A stretch of DNA of 38,747 nt from UBA5026 sp949065595 (GTDB taxonomy: Bacteria > Bacillota_I > Bacilli_A > RF39 > UBA660): contig CARSXK010000011.1 in the NCBI GenBank assembly GCA_949065595.1, positions 1-38,747 of the forward strand, given 5' to 3'. The position numbers and the translations under genes are program-made. The notes beneath the pieces were generated by a model, which saw only the letters and a program-made list of their open reading frames with translations, was not told the DNA's origin and did no database searches. The stretch's first letter is position 1. Every line of letters starts with the position of its first letter. Shown here one piece after another: positions 28,088 through 35,640 of the stretch.

Positions 28088-28181
28088 CAAAACATATAAA
28101 GTATAACATAAAATATGAATAGATACAATATTTTATGTATACAAATTCAAAAAACTATAGTTCAGACTTTATTTTCATACG

Positions 28182-28190
28182 CATATAATA
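28182..28190 (+). promoter_or_regulatory. Candidate mother-cell promoter -10 box
   Basis: CATATAATA matches CATANNNTA; an overlapping CATACGCA (28176) resembles the sigma-E -10. The -35 parts are not clear (nearest AC is at spacing 14). Confidence 0.25.
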
Positions 28191-28204
28191 TTTTAGGTGA
28201 TAAT

Positions 28205-28633
28205 ATGGCAATTATTAAATATACAACCGCTGAAAGAGATTTACTTGCAAGATTAATGCGCGCTGAAGCAGTAGGTGAAGGTGATTTAGGAATGCTAATG
28301 GTGGGAAATGTTGGTGTCAATCGTATATTGGCCAACTGTCTTACATTTAAAGATGTTAGAAATATACAACAAATGATTTATCAAACTCCAGGTGGGTTCA
28401 GTGGGAAAGATAGTCCTCTATTTTTCAGTAAACCCACTTTAAAAGAGCAAGAACTTGCAGACCGTGTAATTCGTGGCGAATACTTCCATCCTGCAACCAA
28501 TGCCTTATGGTTTTATGCCCCAAGTACAGGACAAAGTTGTAAAGCCTTATGGTGGGACCAACAAAATACAGGAAGATATAAAAATCATTGTTTTTATCAG
28601 CCATATACTGGGGAATGTAAAGAGCTGCACTAA
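28205..28633 (+). CDS. SleB/CwlJ-type spore cortex hydrolase
   Basis: A 142-aa protein that is just the Hydrolase_2 catalytic domain: ERDLLARLMRAEAVGEG with the catalytic Glu, MVGNVGVNRI, then the end motif NALWFYAPSTG and CFYQPYTGEC. No signal peptide and no peptidoglycan-binding domain, as in CwlJ, which is made in the mother cell and placed in the coat to cut cortex at germination. The start at 28205 follows TTAGGTGATAAT; a frame from 28115 lacks a ribosome site. It is convergent with the LysM-amidase at 28654 across a shared terminator. Confidence 0.85.
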   Translation: MAIIKYTTAERDLLARLMRAEAVGEGDLGMLMVGNVGVNRILANCLTFKDVRNIQQMIYQTPGGFSGKDSPLFFSKPTLKEQELADRVIRGEYFHPATNALWFYAPSTGQSCKALWWDQQNTGRYKNHCFYQPYTGECKELH

Positions 28634-28655
28634 AAAACTTCATACGAAGTTTTTT
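28632..28655. terminator. Bidirectional terminator
   Basis: AAAAAACTTC-ATAC-GAAGTTTTTT between convergent spore hydrolase genes. Confidence 0.92.
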
Positions 28656-29616
28656 ATATTGTAATAATATCACCAACTTGAATGTCAGAGTGATTCAATC
28701 GATTTTTTTCCATTATTTTTTTTACATCTGTATGATACAAACCTGCAATTTGGTATAAATTTTCACCTTGACGTACTGAATGCTCAATTGATTTTTTTGG
28801 AATATTTAAAATATCCCCCATCTGCACTAAATTACTTTTTTTATGATTATATTCCATTAATTCCTTAATATCTAAATGGAATTTTTTACAAATTTGATAT
28901 AAGTTTTCACCTTTCCCAACCACATACTGAATATTTTGTGATTCACTTTTTACCTTAATCTTATCACCAGTTCTCAACAAATTATCCGTAAATCCATTTA
29001 GCCACTTTAATTCATCTACATTCATATGAAATTTTTTCGCAACGTTCCACATAGTATCACCTTTTGTTACTTGATAAACATCCTGTTCCTTTTTTCCACC
29101 AATGTATTCTAAAATCGCATTTACAATTTGTTCTACACCCTTATCCAAATCGCCTCTATTTTGAACAAAAGGAAAAGAAATCCGTAACACTTGCATATTC
29201 GCACTATTTCTATGAATTGGATAATAATCCAAATGTGCATTGAATCCCAATCTTTTAGAATGACATATCACTTGTTCTTGATTAGACATCAAGTGAGATG
29301 CCACCTGGTTAGGTAATTGAGCATCATGTTTTAATCCATACACAATTTCATATTCCTTTTTTGTATATACATGATTAGATATTACAATTACATATTTATG
29401 ATCTCCATATACTTCTGATATCTTTTTCATGCGATTCCATGGAGAAATCATTTCATCTTCGTTGCGTATAAGTGTTACAGGTACATTTAGCTCTTGTAGT
29501 TTTTGGTACATATATTTAGATAATTCCAATGTTACATTCTTTTCTGGAATATTAAACAGTAAATTACCAATATCATCCCCACCATGACTCGCGTCTATAA
29601 TTATCTTATAATTCAT
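28654..29616 (-). CDS. Amidase_3-like protein with three LysM modules, spore-associated candidate
   Basis: A 320-aa protein without signal peptide. Residues 1-175 look like an N-acetylmuramoyl-L-alanine amidase fold (KIIIDASHGGDDIGN, PEKNVTLELSKYM, VIVISNHVYTK, with His11 and His82 in the zinc positions). The usual final VLVExGFxxN is VLRISFPFVQN, so the last catalytic Glu seems absent and activity is uncertain. LysM modules follow at about 180-224, 230-272 and 277-320 (VTKGDTMWNVAKKF, VGKGENLYQICKKF, VRQGENLYQIAGLY). Absence of a signal peptide and a sigma-K-like promoter suggest a protein laid on the spore. AGGGGGC lies before the ATG. Confidence 0.72.
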   Translation of the reverse strand: MNYKIIIDASHGGDDIGNLLFNIPEKNVTLELSKYMYQKLQELNVPVTLIRNEDEMISPWNRMKKISEVYGDHKYVIVISNHVYTKKEYEIVYGLKHDAQLPNQVASHLMSNQEQVICHSKRLGFNAHLDYYPIHRNSANMQVLRISFPFVQNRGDLDKGVEQIVNAILEYIGGKKEQDVYQVTKGDTMWNVAKKFHMNVDELKWLNGFTDNLLRTGDKIKVKSESQNIQYVVGKGENLYQICKKFHLDIKELMEYNHKKSNLVQMGDILNIPKKSIEHSVRQGENLYQIAGLYHTDVKKIMEKNRLNHSDIQVGDIITI

Positions 29617-29633
29617 ACAAATGCCCCCTAAAA

Positions 29634-29660
29634 CATTATATGTAAAATAATATTTTAGGT
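29634..29660 (-). promoter_or_regulatory. Candidate sigma-K-type promoter (AC-16-CATATAATG)
   Basis: Reverse strand AC at 29659-29660, 16-base spacer, CATATAATG at 29634-29642, one mismatch to CATANNNTA, just upstream of the LysM-amidase start. Confidence 0.4.
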
Positions 29661-29759
29661 ACTTAAGAAAGAAATTGATTCATTCTATATTCTATTATTT
29701 CAAATGCATCTTATATTTAGAACAATTCCCTAATTAAATAATAACCACATTTTGTATAA

Positions 29760-29786
29760 CAAAAAGATACATTTGCGTATCTTTTA
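29760..29786 (-). terminator. Intrinsic terminator
   Basis: Reverse strand AAAAGATACGCAAATGTATCTTTTTG, about 110 bases after the HtrA stop. Apart from this and the promoter at 29634, nothing else is seen in 29617-29892. Confidence 0.65.
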
Positions 29787-29892
29787 GATCGCTAACAAAT
29801 AGGTATAAATTTTATACTTATCTATTCACATATGGAAGACTAAATATCACTATAATCAACATTACAGCATACTTTTCATTCATAATATTTTT

Positions 29893-30975
29893 TTATTGAC
29901 CATAAGAAGAGGTAAGTGTAACTTCAATGACCTTTTCTTTCCCATCACGAAGAACTGTTAACGTAATACTATTTCCAATACTATACTGATATAAAATATA
30001 TTTAAAATGACTGGCTTCCGTAATTTCCTTATCTTCTATTTTAATAATGATATCGCCCTTCTGTATTCCTGATTTTGCAGCATCACTTCCATCCTCTACT
30101 GATACCACCACAACTCCATTTTTAACATCAGTTGGAATTGTAATTTGATAATTTCGAAACAAATAAGGATTGTCTAAAGTAGTTAACTGAACGCCCAATG
30201 TTGGTCTGACAATTTTTTCTCCATGTTCTAATTTATCAATAGAGGCAATCGCAAGTTCTATTGGAATTGCAAATCCCATACCTTCTACCTCATCTTGAAC
30301 CAGTTTTAATGACGTGATGCCAATCACCTCACCATTGATGTTTAATAATGGGCCTCCACTATTTCCGGGATTAATTGCCGCATCTGTTTGTAAAACATCC
30401 ATGATAAAACTTCCTGTAGATAACTTGACTGTTACTTTTCGATTTTGTCCAGATAAAATTCCCTTGGTTACTGTTCCCATATATTTACTTCCAAGCGGAG
30501 ATCCTACCGTAAAAACAGTATCACCTAATTCCATATTGGTACTATCGCCTAATGATGCGACTTGAAGCACCTCATCAGAGGCAATCGATAAAACTGCAAT
30601 ATCTGAATATTCATCACTTCCAAGTAATTGTGCATCGATTTCCTTTTCCTGTGAAGTTAACACCCGAATAAAAGAAGCATCTTCAATAACATGATGATTG
30701 GTTAAAATATAACCTTTGTCCCCTTCTTTTTTATAAACGAATCCAGTTCCTGTTCCTACTAGACTTCCTTTCGCATCATACTCCTCAACTACCACAACCG
30801 CATCATAAATTTTATCAATTGCCGATTTAATGGTATTGGTTTCATACACTGTTACATCCTGTACTGTTTTTGTAACAGTTTCTTGCGGATATGTTCGGTA
30901 TACAACAATCGTTCCGCATATACCAGCCATCATACAAATACAGCCTACAACAAAATAAGTAAATTTCTGTTTCAT
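29893..30975 (-). CDS. HtrA/DegP-type serine protease
   Basis: A 360-aa envelope protease: membrane anchor at about residues 8-27, trypsin-like domain about 50-240 with His95 (TNHHVIED), Asp125 (YSDIAVL) and Ser206 (NPGNSGGPL), then one PDZ domain (about 260-355; VVVSVEDGSDAAKSGIQKGDIII). It degrades or refolds damaged secreted proteins. The start at 30975 follows AGGAGGACT; the frame extends to 31023 but overlaps the upstream gene. Only 7 bases separate it from the Abi_2 gene, so both are probably on one transcript, an unusual pair. Confidence 0.95.
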   Translation of the reverse strand: MKQKFTYFVVGCICMMAGICGTIVVYRTYPQETVTKTVQDVTVYETNTIKSAIDKIYDAVVVVEEYDAKGSLVGTGTGFVYKKEGDKGYILTNHHVIEDASFIRVLTSQEKEIDAQLLGSDEYSDIAVLSIASDEVLQVASLGDSTNMELGDTVFTVGSPLGSKYMGTVTKGILSGQNRKVTVKLSTGSFIMDVLQTDAAINPGNSGGPLLNINGEVIGITSLKLVQDEVEGMGFAIPIELAIASIDKLEHGEKIVRPTLGVQLTTLDNPYLFRNYQITIPTDVKNGVVVVSVEDGSDAAKSGIQKGDIIIKIEDKEITEASHFKYILYQYSIGNSITLTVLRDGKEKVIEVTLTSSYGQ

Positions 30976-30982
30976 AGTCCTC

Positions 30983-31915
30983 CTATAATGTTTTAATTTC
31001 TCTCCAATTATCTGGAAAGCCAATTTTATTTAAAATAAGATTCAGTGGAACCACATCTATTTTTCCATCCAATACATCAATTTCATATCCAATTTCATTC
31101 ACCAACTGGACAAACTCTGGCTCACTTAACATCTGCTTCATAATAATAATAACTGCAAATAAATCATTTTTTCCATAGTTATATTCATCGTCAGTCATAT
31201 CAATTGCGAGTAAATAATGATATTTAGAATCTGGAATAGAACGTTGCGTTCTATGGTCATATAAAATTTCTTCATGAGCGCACAGATTTCTAAAATTAGA
31301 CAGTAAGTTTAAATAAACTGACAAAGTATCTGAGTCTACATTATAAATTTCGGCAATTTCTAATTGGTCCTCATTTTTTAAAATATTATACAATTCTGAA
31401 ATAATTCCAAAAGAGAGTACTTTTACCAAAATCCACATTGGGATATAACCATAGTTACTAATATAATGCATAGTTGCTGTATGTTGATTGCCATTGACAC
31501 GAATTTGACGTTTCATTTTATTTAATACATCATGCACTTGTCTTGTTTTCATATGATCTTGACAAAAGTTTTTAGGATTCAAATAATCTTTCTCTTTAAA
31601 TCCATATTTCCTTGATAATTGATAACTAATAATAGATTTAATATTATTTTCAATCACTAAAATATATTTAAAAATAATATTACGTATTCTACGATCAAAT
31701 GTAAACATCGCATATAATTCTTCAAAAGTAGTTCCTTCTATAAAACCACTTTCTTTGACAGACCGCATAAATAAATGCCGATAACCATTGATAAAAAAGT
31801 AATTTTCTCGGAATAAAATAGCCATTGCCTTTTGTGTATCTTCTACAACAAGACCTTTTGATTTCAAAATTTCAACTTGTTCGTCTAATGTTTTGAATAT
31901 TTTATTCTTTGCCAT
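30983..31915 (-). CDS. Abi_2 (AbiD/AbiF) family HEPN protein
   Basis: A 310-aa protein with the Abi_2 family layout: LDEQVEILKSKGL, YFFINGYRHLF, FDRRIRNIIFKYILVIENNIKS, then YIPMWILVKVLSFG and SNFRNLCAHEEILYDHR. RNLCAH is an Rx4H motif, the mark of HEPN ribonucleases. Relatives stop phage growth in Lactococcus by killing or arresting the infected cell; that role is inferred here. The start is placed at 31915 after GGTGAGGAT. Its stop codon is directly before the HtrA ribosome site. No partner antitoxin gene is visible. Confidence 0.88.
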   Translation of the reverse strand: MAKNKIFKTLDEQVEILKSKGLVVEDTQKAMAILFRENYFFINGYRHLFMRSVKESGFIEGTTFEELYAMFTFDRRIRNIIFKYILVIENNIKSIISYQLSRKYGFKEKDYLNPKNFCQDHMKTRQVHDVLNKMKRQIRVNGNQHTATMHYISNYGYIPMWILVKVLSFGIISELYNILKNEDQLEIAEIYNVDSDTLSVYLNLLSNFRNLCAHEEILYDHRTQRSIPDSKYHYLLAIDMTDDEYNYGKNDLFAVIIIMKQMLSEPEFVQLVNEIGYEIDVLDGKIDVVPLNLILNKIGFPDNWREIKTL

Positions 31916-32206
31916 ATCCTCACCTACCATCATCGTTACCATTATAACATAAATTTTTAAAAAAGATTGTGTTTTTTTATGTGATAAATAATGTAAATTT
32001 TTGCTTATCTTGTTATAAACTCTTAAATGTAGATATAACCTTTATTTATAAGTGTTTATAACATTTTTATTTTTGAAAGATAAACACATATAATTTCTTA
32101 TATTTTGCTTCCAAAAGTAGTAAATTAGTAGTAAAATACGCTTGAAATTTATAATATGTGCTATAAAATAAAGTCCTTTTTGACAAAACTATATTCTTTA
32201 TATATA
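31916..32206. other. AT-rich intergenic region
   Basis: No gene seen. It holds a -10-like TATAAT about 30 bases before the Abi_2 gene on the reverse strand, and AGTAGTAAATTAGTAGTAAA at 32116-32135, which resembles a string at 35075-35096. Confidence 0.5.
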
Positions 32207-32238
32207 AAAATCCAGCTTTCACTATTCACTGGATTTTT
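32207..32238 (-). terminator. Intrinsic terminator overlapping cwlD stop
   Basis: Reverse strand AAATCCAG...CTGGATTTTTA, with the last codons of cwlD in the stem. Confidence 0.75.
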
Positions 32239-32896
32239 GTTTTATATATTCAAGTACACCTTCTGTAATTGCAGTAGCAATTTTATTTTGGTAAGTTTCT
32301 TGTTTTAATAAATAACGATCACTACTATTACTTAAGAATCCTGCTTCAATTAAAACACCTGGTCTTTCTACTCTTTTTTGTAAATATAATACACCTGTTT
32401 TTTTAAGGTTTCGCTTACTTCCTAAATATTTTTTCATTTGTTCCTGCATAATTTTAGCAATTTTTTCATTTTCTGGATTAATATCATCATAGTAAACCTC
32501 TGCACCTCTCCAAATTCCTGTTTCTTCTGCATTCAAATGAATGGACAAAAACAAATCACAATCAGAGCGGTTGATAATATTTCCTCTTCTGGATAAATCA
32601 CTACGTTTTCGGTTGATGGTATTGGTAACAGACAAATCATAATCTCCGTACCGAGTCATATATACGATTGCTCCTAAAGAAAGAAGTTTTTCTTGTAATT
32701 TTTCACTAATTTGCAAATTAAGTTCTGCTTCTTTAATCTCTTTATACATTGCACCAGGATCACTCCCACCATGTCCAGGATCTATGTAAATGACTTTCCC
32801 CAATAAAGGAAATTCACTATCTTGAGCAGATGCAAAACTAAAACTAAATATTCCAATCATAAGTAGAAACAATGTTCCTAATTTGTATTTGAGCAT
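32222..32896 (-). CDS. cwlD: N-acetylmuramoyl-L-alanine amidase CwlD (spore cortex)
   Basis: A 224-aa zinc amidase. Signal segment at about residues 5-24, then an Amidase_3 domain: IDPGHGGSDPG, EAELNLQIS, LSIHLNAE, and PGVLIEAGFLSN with the catalytic Glu. The strings DLSRRGNIINRSDCDLFLSI and IWRGAEVYYDDI with a KKTGVLYLQ stretch are the pattern of CwlD, which strips peptides from cortex muramic acid so that muramic lactam can form. The start is the ATG at 32896 after AGGTGAACTGT; a GTG at 32905 overlaps that site. A sigma-E-like promoter lies just upstream, as known for cwlD in B. subtilis. The GerS-like gene at 6325 may be its partner. Confidence 0.88.
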   Translation of the reverse strand: MLKYKLGTLFLLMIGIFSFSFASAQDSEFPLLGKVIYIDPGHGGSDPGAMYKEIKEAELNLQISEKLQEKLLSLGAIVYMTRYGDYDLSVTNTINRKRSDLSRRGNIINRSDCDLFLSIHLNAEETGIWRGAEVYYDDINPENEKIAKIMQEQMKKYLGSKRNLKKTGVLYLQKRVERPGVLIEAGFLSNSSDRYLLKQETYQNKIATAITEGVLEYIKQKSSE

Positions 32897-32912
32897 ACAG
32901 TTCACCTATTAA

Positions 32913-32940
32913 ACTATATGTAATTACCAAAGAAATATCA
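32913..32940 (-). promoter_or_regulatory. Candidate sigma-E-type promoter
   Basis: Reverse strand TGATATT at 32934-32940, 13-base spacer, CATATAGT at 32913-32920. This matches the sigma-E consensus (KMATATT-13/15-CATACANT) with C to T at one -10 position. Confidence 0.5.
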
Positions 32941-32951
32941 TGATTATTTCA

Positions 32952-33641
32952 TTAAATATTAACAATTTCTGCTTTACATAATGAAACAAAAGCAGGATTA
33001 CTATTATTAGGTCCAGCTACAACCACCATTCCATATTCACTTCTTATAATATCTCCTTGTGCTACCGTTTGCCCTCCCGCATTAATATCGACACTTGCAG
33101 TCCCTACTGGTAAATAAGAACGAAGGGCAGCTTCACAGTTGGCATCGCACCCAGTTGGAAGTGGGTCTGGTGCAGGTAAATATGTAATCGCATTATTGTA
33201 CACACTACTTGTAATAGTAATGGATGCAATTCTACAAATAGAAACTGCTTCTTCTGGAACTCCTTGATTATTCAGTAGCTGAAATAAACCTGAATTAGGA
33301 TTGTTATTAGGTGGTGGTAATAGGCTACTAGGTCTTCCACTGACATTATTTCCGCTTTCCATAGCAATAATTAGATTATCATTTGGATATAGTGTAATAA
33401 TTTGTTGAATAACGTTTCTCATTTGATCTACACAAAAGCAACTTGCAGATGCAGCTGAACTTCCCGTCGGTCCTGTTGCTCCCGTCGGTCCTGTTGCTCC
33501 CGTTGGTCCTGTTGGTCCTGTTGCCCCACCTGATGGTCCCGTCGGTCCTGTTGGCCCAGTTGGTCCAATCATACTAAAACACTGCGGTTTACAACAAGCA
33601 TCATTCTCAATTTTTTTTAGCGCTTTTTCATATGGATTCAT
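32952..33641 (-). CDS. Collagen-like exosporium-type protein
   Basis: A 229-aa protein with a short N-terminal region (DACCKPQC), a Gly-Pro-Thr collagen-like tract at about residues 26-60 and a C-terminal globular domain. That domain opens with CFCVDQMRNVIQQIITLYPN and contains RPSSLLPPPNNNPNSGLFQL and PTGCDANCEAALRSYLP; it is not the TNF-like domain of BclA. Spore-surface filament proteins of Bacillus and Clostridium have this N-collagen-C plan, and Cys-rich ends fit disulfide joining to a CotY/Z layer. The start at 33641 follows GAAAGGAGTG; the frame from 33716 has no ribosome site. A spore-surface role is inferred. Confidence 0.75.
   Translation of the reverse strand: MNPYEKALKKIENDACCKPQCFSMIGPTGPTGPTGPSGGATGPTGPTGATGPTGATGPTGSSAASASCFCVDQMRNVIQQIITLYPNDNLIIAMESGNNVSGRPSSLLPPPNNNPNSGLFQLLNNQGVPEEAVSICRIASITITSSVYNNAITYLPAPDPLPTGCDANCEAALRSYLPVGTASVDINAGGQTVAQGDIIRSEYGMVVVAGPNNSNPAFVSLCKAEIVNI
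33462..33566. repeat. Tandem repeat coding for the collagen tract
   Basis: Nine-base units (GGTCCTGTT and GCTCCCGTC types on the plus strand), more GC-rich than the surroundings and prone to length change. Confidence 0.85.
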
Positions 33642-33663
33642 ACTGATTTCACTCCTTTCTCTA

Positions 33664-33690
33664 TAACATATGTAAATTGTTAAGTCATGC
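33664..33690 (-). promoter_or_regulatory. Candidate sigma-K-type promoter
   Basis: Reverse strand CATATGTTA at 33664-33672 matches CATANNNTA; the bases 16 upstream are GC instead of AC. Confidence 0.35.
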
Positions 33691-33717
33691 ATAGTAAAAA
33701 TAAGCCAATATTCCAAT

Positions 33718-33741
33718 ATAAAAAAAGAGCTATGGCTCTAA
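33718..33741 (-). terminator. Intrinsic terminator
   Basis: Reverse strand AGAGC-CATA-GCTCTTTTTTT at the stop of the orphan membrane protein. Confidence 0.88.
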
Positions 33742-34152
33742 CTGGTATTCATAACCATCTCTAATCAATTGATACTCTTTTATAGTAGAATCGAACTGAA
33801 AAAAGATTTTCACACTAGAAGGAATATCCTCTTGTTCCTCCCAATTCCAATAAATCACATCGTCACATTGGATAACGTATTTTCCATCCACTCTATTTAT
33901 TATTTTTCCATCAGAATCCATTAAGTAACCATTGTCCAATTCTACTGTTACTCCACTATTAAATGAACATTGTAATTCAAAAGGAAATCCAATATAACTA
34001 CTCATAAATTTTCCATACTTTTGAATGGGAGTATTGATTATAATAGAACTACCTGAATGCTTCTTTTTATCTACTTTAAAACCAAAAAGCATCACAGCCA
34101 CAAGTAACAATACCAATAAAATTACAAAACCTTTTGTTTCTAATACTAGCAT
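33730..34152 (-). CDS. Small membrane-anchored protein of unknown function
   Basis: A 140-aa protein with one N-terminal membrane helix (about residues 8-25, GFVILLVLLLVAVMLFGF) and a beta-rich outside domain (TVELDNGYLMDSDGKII, VKIFFQFDSTIKEYQLIRDG). Its ATG overlaps the TAG of the methyltransferase gene (ATGCTAG), so it is probably co-translated. No family recognised. Confidence 0.6.
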   Translation of the reverse strand: MLVLETKGFVILLVLLLVAVMLFGFKVDKKKHSGSSIIINTPIQKYGKFMSSYIGFPFELQCSFNSGVTVELDNGYLMDSDGKIINRVDGKYVIQCDDVIYWNWEEQEDIPSSVKIFFQFDSTIKEYQLIRDGYEYQLEP

Positions 34153-35021
34153 TCTGTAGTTTCCCATCTTCCATAAATTCCACAAGGTAAAATAAGAGAA
34201 TTCATTTCAATGGGAAGTCCAACCTCTCCTGCCTCTACTTTACCATATGGATATTGTTTTAAAACAGTTGTTTTCAATATATTTTCGAGTACAGTCGCAG
34301 AAATTCCTGTGGTATAAGAATTTATTAAGAAAAATAATGGCTGAGGACTCAATATTTTCATACAGGCTTGAATCAAGTGAAATATATTATGTTCAAACTT
34401 CCATACCTCTCCATTTGGTCCACGCCCATATGAAGGAGGATCCATGATAATTGCATCATATTGATTCCCTCTCCTTGCTTCACGTTCTACAAATTTTAAA
34501 CAATCATCTACAATAAATCGAATTTTTTGGTGTTCCAAATGTGATAAATACATATTTTCTTTCGCCCATTCTGTCATACCTTTAGAAGCATCTACATGAA
34601 CCACTTCGCTTGCACCAGCTTGTGCACACGCCATCGTAGCACCACCAGTATAAGCAAATAAATTAAGCACCTTAATTGGACGATTACTGCGACGAATCTT
34701 TTCCATCATATAATCCCAATTAATAGCTTGTTCTGGAAATAATCCAGTATGTTTAAAATTGGTTGGAGATACTTTAAACGTTAAATCCTTATAATGTACT
34801 GTCCAATATTCTGGAAGTTTTTTTCGAAATTCCCATTCGCCGCCACCCTTGGAACTACGATGATAAAAACCATCTAATTGATTCCATAGCGGATTGCTTT
34901 CTACAGGCCAAATTGCCTGTGGATCAGGTCTCCTTAAAACAATACCATTCCAATTTTCTAATTTTTCACCATTTCCAGCATCTATAATTTTATAACATTC
35001 CCATTTATTACTCAAACGCAT
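34146..35021 (-). CDS. Class I SAM-dependent RNA methyltransferase (RlmI/K-like)
   Basis: A 291-aa enzyme with a Rossmann methyltransferase domain: VLNLFAYTGGATMACAQAG for SAM binding, VVHVDASKGMTEWAKEN for the acidic loop, IRFIVDDCLKF, and DAIIMDPPSYGRG, the DPP(S/F)Y site typical of rRNA or tRNA base methyltransferases of the Methyltrans_SAM group. The N-terminal 80 residues lack a PUA domain seen in RlmI. The target base is not predictable. The start at 35021 follows GGTGAAG; an ATG 12 bases upstream lacks a ribosome site. Confidence 0.87.
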   Translation of the reverse strand: MRLSNKWECYKIIDAGNGEKLENWNGIVLRRPDPQAIWPVESNPLWNQLDGFYHRSSKGGGEWEFRKKLPEYWTVHYKDLTFKVSPTNFKHTGLFPEQAINWDYMMEKIRRSNRPIKVLNLFAYTGGATMACAQAGASEVVHVDASKGMTEWAKENMYLSHLEHQKIRFIVDDCLKFVEREARRGNQYDAIIMDPPSYGRGPNGEVWKFEHNIFHLIQACMKILSPQPLFFLINSYTTGISATVLENILKTTVLKQYPYGKVEAGEVGLPIEMNSLILPCGIYGRWETTEC

Positions 35022-35369
35022 ACACTTCACCATACTTATTATAACACGTATAATAATAATTAGTAAATTGATGAAGTAGTAAATTTGGTAGTAGACTTTT
35101 TATTGATATAAAAACGTAGTGAAGGTAAACATCATTACGCATCAATAGTTGCCTGTATAACTAAACTCCTACAAAAAATTTTAGCTTTGTGTAAAAATTA
35201 GATAAGTAGTTCCACTAACTACACCTATATACTAAACAAGTACATTATTTCTATATTTTTAAAATTTACAAATTTTATGTCTTTTCAGTGTGTCTATAAC
35301 ATCATAAAAATTTTATTATTGACTAAAAAATGTCACAAAAATCAAAAGTTTACCTATTAACATCCTTTT
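35022..35369. other. AT-rich intergenic region without gene
   Basis: No coding frame of note. It holds the string AGTAGTAAATTTGGTAGTAG (35075-35094) and a small inverted repeat GTAGTT-CCACT-AACTAC (about 35194-35210). Confidence 0.5.
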
Positions 35370-35615
35370 TCAATCCATAATATGTGCTGTAATAATAGTA
35401 TAACAAGTGGTATGAATTGTAATTCTAATATGATCCACTTCACAATACCAATTTTTTCCTTGCCTACAAATATTACAATCCTTATCTAATACTTTATTTT
35501 TACAATACGAAACAACATCAATATTATCTAATTTTAGATTTCTTTTGATTCGATTAATTCCCATAACAGTTGTATGGATTTTATCTATATTAGATAATAA
35601 AATCTCTTTATTCAT
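35370..35615 (-). CDS. DUF3781 domain protein
   Basis: An 81-aa protein matching the small DUF3781 family over its full length: IDKIHTTVMGINRIKRNL, VVSYCKNKVL, RQGKNWYCEVDHIRITIHTT and YTIITAH. Family function unknown. GGAGTTGATTTGTT precedes the ATG. It may share a transcript with the pyridoxamine-oxidase-like gene 25 bases upstream. Confidence 0.85.
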   Translation of the reverse strand: MNKEILLSNIDKIHTTVMGINRIKRNLKLDNIDVVSYCKNKVLDKDCNICRQGKNWYCEVDHIRITIHTTCYTIITAHIMD

Positions 35616-35640
35616 AACAAATCAACTCCATCTTCAATCA

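Noticed and set aside
33462..33566. Regular short repeat that could suggest a CRISPR array
   Set aside because: Units are 9 bases and in frame, coding for Gly-Pro-Thr; no spacers are present.
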